Shown here: positions 31,488-34,630 of the stretch, one piece after another
Layout of the letters: every line of letters begins with the position of its first letter
How positions within the stretch are numbered: position 1 is the stretch's first letter
Assembly (NCBI GenBank): GCA_020848455.1
Contig: JADLAB010000020.1
Coordinates: forward strand, 1 to 34,630
Source of the DNA: Polyangiaceae bacterium
GTDB lineage: Bacteria; Myxococcota_A; Polyangia; Polyangiales; Polyangiaceae
Direction of reading: 5' to 3'
Length of the DNA: 34,630 nucleotides
The notes under the pieces: generated by a model
What the model was told of the DNA's origin: nothing
What the model saw: the letters and a program-made list of their open reading frames with translations, nothing else
Database searches by the model: none
Translations under genes and position numbers: made by a program

Positions 31488-34313
31488 ATGACCGAGCCCG
31501 CGCCTCAGCTCTCCCTCGTGGCGCTCGGCGGCCTCGGGCAGGTGGGCATGAACGCGCTCGTGCTCGAGGAGCCGGGCGGGCTCGTGCTCGTCGACTGCGG
31601 GGTGACCTTCGGTGGCGGCGAGCTCGGGGTCGAGCTCTACGAGCCGCGCTTCGACTACGTGCTCGAGCGCGCCGATCGCCTGCGCGCGATCCTGCTCACG
31701 CACGGACACGAGGATCACATCGGCGCCGTACCCTCGCTGCTGCGCGCGCTCGTCGCGGCGCGCGAGCCCGTGGCGCACGGCGCCGCGCGCGGGCCGCACG
31801 ACCCGGTGCCGCGCCCGGTGAGCGGGCCGCTGCCGACCGTGTGGGGGCCGCCCTACGCGCTCGAGCTCTGCGCGCGACGGCTCGGCGAGGACGCGCCCGA
31901 GCTCGTGTCCGAGGTCGAGCTCCGGCCCATCGTGCCGGGCGAGCGCTTCACCGCCGGGCCGTTCACGGTGGAGCCGCTGCGCGTCACGCACTCGATCGTG
32001 GACGCGGCCGCGCTCGCCTTCGAGACCGTGGCCGGGCTCGTGGTGCACACGGGCGATTTCAAGCTCGAGCAGGAGCCGCTCGACGGCCAGCCGACCGACG
32101 AGGAGCGCCTGCTCGCGCTCGGGGCGCGCGGCGTGCGCCTGCTGCTCTCCGACAGCACCAACGTGCTCGCGCCGGGCTCGAGCGGCAGCGAGCGCTCGGC
32201 CGCGGCGGCGCTCGAGGCGGAGGTCGCCGCCGCCGAGGGCCGCGTCGTCGTGGGGCTCTTCGCCTCGAACGTGCACCGCCTCGGCGCCCTCGGCGAGCTG
32301 GCGCGCCGCCAGGGCCGGCGCGTGTGCCTGCTCGGGCGCAGCGCGCGCACCCACTTCGAGGCGGCGAGCAAGCTCGGCCTGCTCGCGTGGCCGAGCGAGC
32401 TCGTGGTGTCGCCGCAGATGGCGGGGAGCCTCGCGCGCCGCTCGGTGCTCTACGTCGTCACGGGCACGCAGGCCGAGCCGCGGAGCGCGCTCCGGCGCCT
32501 CGCGAGCGGCCTGCATCCCGAGCTGCGCATCGGGCCGGGCGACACGGTGCTGCTGTCGAGCCGCGCCATCCCGGGCAACGAGCGCACCGTGTTCGCGATG
32601 GTGGACGATCTCATTCGCCTCGGGGCGCGGGTCGTGACGCGCCAGCACGCGCCCGGCATCCACGTGAGCGGGCACGCGCACAAGGACGAGCTCGCGCGCA
32701 TCCTCGAGCTCGTGCGCCCGCGCGCCTTCTTGCCAGTGCACGGGGCCTTGCACCACCTGGTCGCCCACGGCGCGCTCGCGCGCGAGCTCGGCATCGCCGA
32801 GGTGGTCGTGGCCGAGAACGGCGTGCGGCTGGCCCTCGGCGCCGTCGAGCCGCTGCGGCGCGTGGGCGAGGTGCCGGCGGGGCGCGTGGCGCGCACGCTC
32901 GGGCGCGCGGTGCCGCAGGAGGTGCTGCGCCAGCGCCTCGAGCTGTCGCGCTCGGGCGCGGTCGTGTGCCACGTCGTGGTCGCGGACGACGGGCGCCTCT
33001 GCGCGGTGCGCGTCGCGGCGCCGGGCTCGGGGCTCGGGGCGACCGCCTGCGCCGCCCTCGAGGCGACGGTGGTGCGCGACTTCGTGTGGCCGGGGCGCGA
33101 CGCGACGGAGACCGAGCTCGGCGAGCTCGTGCGGCGCGAGCTCCGCCGGGCGCTCAAGGCCGACTTCGAGCGCCCGCCCCACATCGAGGTCCTCGTGACG
33201 CGCCTGCCGCGGCCGAGCGTCGTGCGGTCGCGCGCCCACGCGGTGATCCGGCAGTCCGTGCAGGCGCACCTCGCGGTCGCGCGGAGCGGGGCGGAGCGAC
33301 TCGCGGTGGTGGCCCCGAGCCCGCCCGAGGGGGACGCCGCGTCGGCCGCCGCCGAGGCCAAGCCGCCGGGGGCGCCGGGCGACGACGCGGCGGCCGAGCT
33401 GCCGGGCGACGCGGCGGGCTCGACGGCGGCTGCGGTGCCCGACCCCGAGGCGGTCCACGATCTGCGCGTGGGCCTGCGGCGGCTGCGCACCGTGCTGCGC
33501 GTGGCGCGCCCGCTCTACGGCGAGGTGGAGCTCGCCGAGCTCGGGCGGGGTCTGCGCGGCTTCGCGCGCGCGACGGGCGAGCTGCGCGACGCGGAGGTGC
33601 TGCTCGAGACGCTGCTCGAGGTGGCGCGGCGCGGCCAGCCTGCCAGGGGAGCGCCGCCGGCCGCGGCGGCCGAGGGCACGACCCGGCCGGCCGTGGACCT
33701 CGAGCTCGCGGGCGCGTCCCCGAGCGAGCCGCGCCCCGGCGATGCGGCGGTCCCCGTCGACCTCGCGGCGGCGATGGAGCCCTGGCTCGAGCGCATCCGG
33801 CGCGGGGAGCGACGCCTGCGCAGCCGCATGGTCCGGCGCGTCGCGCGGCCCGACTTCGAGCGGCTGCTGCGCGAGGTCGAGCGCGCCATCGAGCGCGGGC
33901 CGCTCGACCGCGCGGCGAGCCACGGCTTCCAGAAGCGGGCGCTCGACACTGCGCTCGCCGACGTGCGCGAGCTCATCGCGGTCGACGGCGACGACGTCGC
34001 GGGCCTCCACGAGCTGCGCATCCGCTTCAAGCGGCTGCGCTACACCGCCGAGATGCTCGCCGGGGGGGCCGACGCCGCGCACCGGCCCGCCGGCCAGCGC
34101 CTGGCGCGCATCGCCGAGCTCGCCGCGCGCATGCAGAAGCTGCTCGGCGATCTGCACGACGTCGACGTGGCGGCGGACGCGGCGGGGGCGACGCGGCGCC
34201 TCGACGAGGCGACACGCGCGCTCTTGCAGGCCGCGCTCCGCGCCCGGCGGCTCGAGCTCGTGGCGGACGCGCTGGCCGAGCGCGTGCGGATCGCGCGCGC
34301 GCTGCGGCTGTGA
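31488..34313 (+). CDS. RNase J-like ribonuclease fused to a C-terminal CHAD domain
   Basis: 941 residues; normal RNase J has about 550. Residues 1-590 are RNase J: metal site His72-x-His74-x-Asp76-His77 in LTHGHEDHIGAVPSLL, VTHSIVDAAALAFE, HTGDFKLEQEPLDG, LLLSDSTNVLAPG, GLFASNVHRLGALGELA, TGTQAEPRSALRRLA, LLSSRAIPGNERTVFAMVDD, HVSGHAHKDEL (His392, His396) and FLPVHGALHHLVAHG. A C-terminal RNase J domain ends near PPHIEVLVTRLP. From about 600 a CHAD domain follows: QSVQAHLAVAR, VHDLRVGLRRLRTVLRVARP (His657), GELRDAEVLLETLLEV, and after an Ala/Pro linker GLHELRIRFKRLRYTAEML (His841) and KLLGDLHDVDVAADA. CHAD domains bind polyphosphate. A ribonuclease tethered to, or regulated by, polyphosphate is inferred. 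GGGGAG precedes the ATG. Confidence 0.93.
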   Translation: MTEPAPQLSLVALGGLGQVGMNALVLEEPGGLVLVDCGVTFGGGELGVELYEPRFDYVLERADRLRAILLTHGHEDHIGAVPSLLRALVAAREPVAHGAARGPHDPVPRPVSGPLPTVWGPPYALELCARRLGEDAPELVSEVELRPIVPGERFTAGPFTVEPLRVTHSIVDAAALAFETVAGLVVHTGDFKLEQEPLDGQPTDEERLLALGARGVRLLLSDSTNVLAPGSSGSERSAAAALEAEVAAAEGRVVVGLFASNVHRLGALGELARRQGRRVCLLGRSARTHFEAASKLGLLAWPSELVVSPQMAGSLARRSVLYVVTGTQAEPRSALRRLASGLHPELRIGPGDTVLLSSRAIPGNERTVFAMVDDLIRLGARVVTRQHAPGIHVSGHAHKDELARILELVRPRAFLPVHGALHHLVAHGALARELGIAEVVVAENGVRLALGAVEPLRRVGEVPAGRVARTLGRAVPQEVLRQRLELSRSGAVVCHVVVADDGRLCAVRVAAPGSGLGATACAALEATVVRDFVWPGRDATETELGELVRRELRRALKADFERPPHIEVLVTRLPRPSVVRSRAHAVIRQSVQAHLAVARSGAERLAVVAPSPPEGDAASAAAEAKPPGAPGDDAAAELPGDAAGSTAAAVPDPEAVHDLRVGLRRLRTVLRVARPLYGEVELAELGRGLRGFARATGELRDAEVLLETLLEVARRGQPARGAPPAAAAEGTTRPAVDLELAGASPSEPRPGDAAVPVDLAAAMEPWLERIRRGERRLRSRMVRRVARPDFERLLREVERAIERGPLDRAASHGFQKRALDTALADVRELIAVDGDDVAGLHELRIRFKRLRYTAEMLAGGADAAHRPAGQRLARIAELAARMQKLLGDLHDVDVAADAAGATRRLDEATRALLQAALRARRLELVADALAERVRIARALRL

Positions 34314-34320
34314 GGGAGGC

Positions 34321-34362
34321 AGTTGTCAGTTATCAGTTGTCAGTTGTCAGTTATCAGTTATC
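34321..34362 (+). repeat. AGTTRTC heptamer array, six units (left arm)
   Basis: AGTTGTC, AGTTATC, AGTTGTC, AGTTGTC, AGTTATC, AGTTATC, starting 7 nt after the RNase J-CHAD stop. Its end (AGCCC) matches the end of the inverted right arm. Confidence 0.92.
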
Positions 34363-34441
34363 AGCCCAGAGCGGGCCGCGCGGCGCTGCCGGTGCTGGTC
34401 GTCTCGCCGAGCGAGGCACCAGAGCGGCCCTGCGGGCCGAG

Positions 34442-34462
34442 CGACTGACGACTCACGACTGC
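34442..34462 (+). repeat. CGACTSA heptamer array, three units
   Basis: CGACTGA, CGACTCA and CGACTGC lie between the two AGTTRTC arms and share their 7-nt period. Confidence 0.7.
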
Positions 34463-34509
34463 CAGCTTCCGAGCCGGGAGCGGATGCGCGCCTCTCCGAC
34501 TCCGGGGCT

Positions 34510-34537
34510 GATAACTGACAACTGACAACTGATGACT
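34510..34537 (-). repeat. AGTTRTC heptamer array, four units (right, inverted arm)
   Basis: Read on the minus strand: AGTCATC, AGTTGTC, AGTTGTC, AGTTATC, then AGCCC. It begins 1 nt after the thiolase stop and can pair with the left arm over about 28 bp. Confidence 0.9.
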
Positions 34538-34538
34538 C

Positions 34539-34630
34539 TCACGCCCGCTCGAACACCGTGGCCACGCCTTGGCCCACGCCCACGCAGAGCGAGGCGAGGC
34601 CGATCTTCGCCTGGCGGCGCCGCATGGCCC
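34539..34630 (-). CDS. Acetyl-CoA acetyltransferase/acyltransferase (thiolase), C-terminus only
   Basis: Only the last 29 residues are in the window: RRRQAKIGLASLCVGVGQG, then VATVFERA and the stop at 34539. This is the thiolase C-terminal motif with the second catalytic cysteine (LC-x-G-x-GQG). Family members condense or cleave acyl-CoA in fatty-acid or polyhydroxyalkanoate metabolism; which one cannot be told from this piece. It converges on the RNase J-CHAD gene, with the heptamer repeats between. Confidence 0.85.
   Translation of the reverse strand, partial: AMRRRQAKIGLASLCVGVGQGVATVFERA

Noticed and set aside
34313-34538. Insertion sequence between the RNase J-CHAD and thiolase genes
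   Set aside because: Inverted arms are present but no transposase or target duplication is visible; treated as a small repeat element.

Overview
The window looks like chromosomal DNA from a myxobacterium-type member of the Myxococcota (possibly Polyangia). This is inferred from the very high GC content, the strong G/C third-position bias and the large share of lipoprotein genes: about eleven of the roughly twenty genes start with a signal peptide ending in a lipobox Cys. Cys-rich, Gly/Ser-linked surface proteins and an adenosylcobalamin-dependent ribonucleotide reductase also fit. No 16S or marker comparison was possible.

Region by region: 1-3402 (minus) holds two tandem, start/stop-overlapping beta-propeller lipoproteins; the upstream one carries a frameshift and the downstream one runs off the left edge. 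3723-9490 (plus) holds a propeller lipoprotein, a decayed minus-strand remnant and a 1,330-residue DUF3857/transglutaminase/TPR lipoprotein. 9637-11998 holds dimeric-type glycyl-tRNA synthetase and a convergent glutathione S-transferase. 12080-15870 holds a propeller lipoprotein with a CxxCH motif, an orphan Imm5-like immunity gene and a Cys-rich lipoprotein that overlaps it tail to tail. 15871-16287 is a repeat-rich spacer. 16288-20983 holds a HelD/UvrD-type helicase, a small Cys-rich lipoprotein, alanine racemase and a Pro-rich lipoprotein. 21049-25824 is a rearranged region: two 256-bp direct repeats bracket about 2.7 kb that contains a 6-phosphogluconate dehydrogenase tail, a small membrane protein, a gene fragment and a propeller lipoprotein. 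25988-30841 (minus) holds a PAP2 phosphatase, a YciI-like protein and class II ribonucleotide reductase NrdJ. 31488-34313 is an RNase J fused to a C-terminal CHAD domain. The right edge has the C-terminus of a thiolase.

The housekeeping functions (glyS, alr, nrdJ, RNase J, helicase) sit as single genes between fast-changing envelope lipoprotein genes. Three patterns recur. Several genes have a TAnnnT -10-like hexamer 6-7 nt before the start codon, which suggests leaderless transcripts. Short tandem repeats have expanded inside signal peptides and linkers. Heptamer or octamer repeats lie just after stop codons in a constant orientation. The strongest candidate for something new is the RNase J-CHAD fusion, with a terminator-ended structured intergenic region just upstream of it.
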